Source: an uncultured Tabrizicola sp.
GTDB taxonomy: Bacteria; Pseudomonadota; Alphaproteobacteria; Rhodobacterales; Rhodobacteraceae
Assembly (NCBI GenBank): GCA_937858255.1
Contig: CALLZQ010000188.1
Span: 1-8,016 of the forward strand
Reading direction: 5' to 3'
Length of the DNA stretch: 8,016 bases
Shown here: in pieces, positions 6,476 through 8,016 of the stretch
Layout of the letters: each line of letters starts with the position of its first letter
Numbering within the stretch: position 1 is the stretch's first letter
The notes under the pieces: generated by a model
Told to the model about the DNA's origin: nothing
Seen by the model: the letters and a program-made list of their open reading frames with translations, nothing else
Databases searched by the model: none
Program-made: the position numbers and the translations under genes

Positions 6476-7634
6476 ATTCGGCGGCGGTCTGGCCGATGGC
6501 CTTGGCCGGATCGCCCGGCGCCAGTTCCTCAAAGTCGAAATTGTCCAGCCGCCGCGCTCGCTTGGTGGCCTTGTCGGATGAGATCTTGATCTCTTCGATA
6601 TCCTTGGCCGCCTGCCCGAAATGGCGGTCAAGGTTTTCCACCCGCGCGCCCAGCCGCTCGACATCCGCGTAGAGCAGCGACAGTTCCTTGCGGATCGCCC
6701 CGGCCTGTTCGCGCATGCGCGCATCCTTCAGCACCGCGCGCATGGTATTCAGCGTCGCCATGCAGGTGGTGGGCGAGACGATCCAGACCTTTGCGGCGAA
6801 CCCCTCGCGCACCACATCAGGGAAATTGGCGTGAAGTTCGGCATAGACCGCCTCAGACGGCAGGAACATCAGCGCCCCATCCGCAGTTTCGCCCTCCAGC
6901 ACATAACGCTCTGCAATGGCGCGGATATGGGCGCGGACCGCCCCGCGCATCAGTTGCGCCGCCTCTTGCAATTGCCGGGGCGTTTCCGCCCGCCGCAGCG
7001 CCTCATAGGCCTCAAGCGGGAATTTGGCGTCAATAACGATCGGCCCGGGCGGGTTCGGCAGATGGATCAGGCAATCCGCCCGCCGCCCGTTCGAGAGCGT
7101 CGCCTGCATGGTAAAGGCATCCTTGGGCAGGGCCTTTTGCACGATGTCATGCAACTGGATCTCTCCAAAGGCGCCCCGGGTTTGCTTGTTGGACAGGATA
7201 TCCTGCAAGGACAGTACATTGCCGGACAGCTTCTCGATATTCGCCTGCGCCTTGTCGATGGTTTCCAGCCGTTGCTGCAACTCTCCCAAGGACCGGGCGG
7301 TGCGGGTGGCGGTGCCATGCAGGCTTTCGCCCATCTGGCGCTGCACCTCGGCCAGACGCTGCTCCATCACCTTCAGCATCGCGGTCTGGCTGACGGCCTG
7401 CGCCTCACTGACATGGTGAAGGCCACCTGACAGGCGTTCCTGCCCCTCGCCCAAATGCTGCACCCGCTGCGACAGCCAGCCGATTTCCCGCATCAGCGGC
7501 TGGGCCATCTGTGCCGACCGCCCCGCCGCGCGCAGGATCATCAGCAGAACCGCCAACAACACCACCGCCACCCCACCGATCAGCAGGATTTCGGGCGCAT
7601 TCCAGGGGTAGCTTTGTCCAAAGAGAGTAATCAT
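6474..7634 (-). CDS. rmuC: DNA recombination protein RmuC
   Basis: RmuC family proteins limit recombination between inverted repeats. The core resembles PD-(D/E)XK nucleases, but the biochemistry is poorly known. The 386-residue protein has an N-terminal membrane helix (about 16-35, [18 protein letters not shown]), a long coiled-coil region (about 45-145, rich in Gln, Glu and Leu) and then the conserved core. [13 protein letters not shown] (149-161, with Glu158), RRAD (184-187) and [11 protein letters not shown] (200-210, with Asp202 and Lys204) make a plausible nuclease-like set. A charged tail ends the protein. It is shorter than E. coli RmuC (about 475), mostly outside the core. The ATG at 7634 is supported by the membrane helix just after it and by its 4-base overlap with the mutL stop. 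No good Shine-Dalgarno precedes it, which fits translational coupling. Confidence 0.94.
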   Translation of the reverse strand: MITLFGQSYPWNAPEILLIGGVAVVLLAVLLMILRAAGRSAQMAQPLMREIGWLSQRVQHLGEGQERLSGGLHHVSEAQAVSQTAMLKVMEQRLAEVQRQMGESLHGTATRTARSLGELQQRLETIDKAQANIEKLSGNVLSLQDILSNKQTRGAFGEIQLHDIVQKALPKDAFTMQATLSNGRRADCLIHLPNPPGPIVIDAKFPLEAYEALRRAETPRQLQEAAQLMRGAVRAHIRAIAERYVLEGETADGALMFLPSEAVYAELHANFPDVVREGFAAKVWIVSPTTCMATLNTMRAVLKDARMREQAGAIRKELSLLYADVERLGARVENLDRHFGQAAKDIEEIKISSDKATKRARRLDNFDFEELAPGDPAKAIGQTAAE

Positions 7635-8016
7635 CTGCGCCCGAACAGCTTTTCGATATCAGAGAGTTTCAGTTCGACATAGGTCGGGCGGCCATGGTTG
7701 CACTGGCCGGAATGGGGCGTCGCCTCCATCTCACGCAAAAGCGCATTCATCTCTTCGGCCCGCATCTGCCGGCCCGAGCGGACCGAGCCGTGGCAGGCCA
7801 TCCGGCTGAGGACCGCATCAATCCGCGCCTTGACCAGATCGCTGCGGCCCAGATCGGCCAGTTCATCAGCCACATCGCGCAGGAGCAGCGCCGCATCCAC
7901 CTGCCCCAGCGCGGCGGGCACCCCGCGCACCGCGACCGCCGTGCCGCCAAAGGGTTCGATCACCAGCCCCACCGCCAGCCAAGCCGGTGCAACCTCGATC
8001 AGCCGCGCGGCCTCAC
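7631..8016 (-). CDS. mutL: DNA mismatch repair protein MutL, 3' end only
   Basis: This is the last 127 codons of mutL; the 5' part lies beyond the right edge of the window. MutL couples mismatch recognition by MutS to strand incision. What is visible belongs to the C-terminal dimerisation and endonuclease domain. [11 protein letters not shown] matches the conserved Cys-His segment of that domain. [20 protein letters not shown] corresponds to the C-terminal metal-site motif usually written CPHGRP, here with Asn in place of Pro. The main DQHA(X)2E(X)4E endonuclease motif would be upstream and cannot be seen, so nuclease competence is not proven. The frame is open up to the window edge. The stop TGA (7633-7631) overlaps the rmuC ATG in an ATGA, so the two genes form an operon. 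Confidence 0.95.
   Translation of the reverse strand, partial: EAARLIEVAPAWLAVGLVIEPFGGTAVAVRGVPAALGQVDAALLLRDVADELADLGRSDLVKARIDAVLSRMACHGSVRSGRQMRAEEMNALLREMEATPHSGQCNHGRPTYVELKLSDIEKLFGRR

Noticed and set aside
6621..7430. 269-codon plus-strand ORF opposite rmuC
   Set aside because: Antisense shadow of rmuC; Arg/Gln/His/Leu-rich without motifs, while RmuC has its domain order intact.

Overview
The window is an ordinary, GC-rich (low-to-mid 60s % by eye) housekeeping stretch of an alphaproteobacterial chromosome. The protein sequences look most like Rhodobacteraceae (Rhodobacter/Paracoccus relatives). That placement is inferred from remembered family sequences, such as the bL35 and bL20 style, the C-terminus of MutL and the pyk-small protein-rpmI-rplT order. 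No search was run. No mobile element, CRISPR array, tRNA, rRNA or phage gene was seen.

Layout, left to right. Positions 1-1776 (+) hold pyk (pyruvate kinase) and, 31 bases later, a 74-residue two-helix membrane protein of unknown function. Positions 1777-2518 (+) hold a likely promoter and leader, rpmI (bL35), rplT (bL20) and a textbook UUCG-loop terminator. Positions 2608-3700 (+) hold pheS. Positions 3701-4017 separate pheS from pheT. This spacer holds a small minus-strand ORF for a 51-residue, one-helix membrane protein (3707-3862) and then about 155 bases of pheT leader with a perfect 7-bp hairpin. Positions 4018-6429 (+) hold pheT. A terminator-like hairpin at 6446-6472 sits between convergent pheT and rmuC. 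Positions 6474-7634 (-) hold rmuC. Positions 7631 to the window end (-) hold the 3' end of mutL, which overlaps rmuC by four bases.

Functionally, pyk is the last step of glycolysis; rpmI and rplT encode two large-subunit ribosomal proteins; pheS and pheT encode the two subunits of the (alpha-beta)2 phenylalanyl-tRNA synthetase; mutL and rmuC encode DNA-maintenance proteins that look translationally coupled.

I found no convincing new multi-gene system. The points most worth a second look are the small minus-strand ORF splitting pheS from pheT, an Asp-to-Glu change at a presumed Mg2+ ligand of pyruvate kinase, the uncharacterised membrane protein before rpmI, and the leaders of rpmI and pheT.
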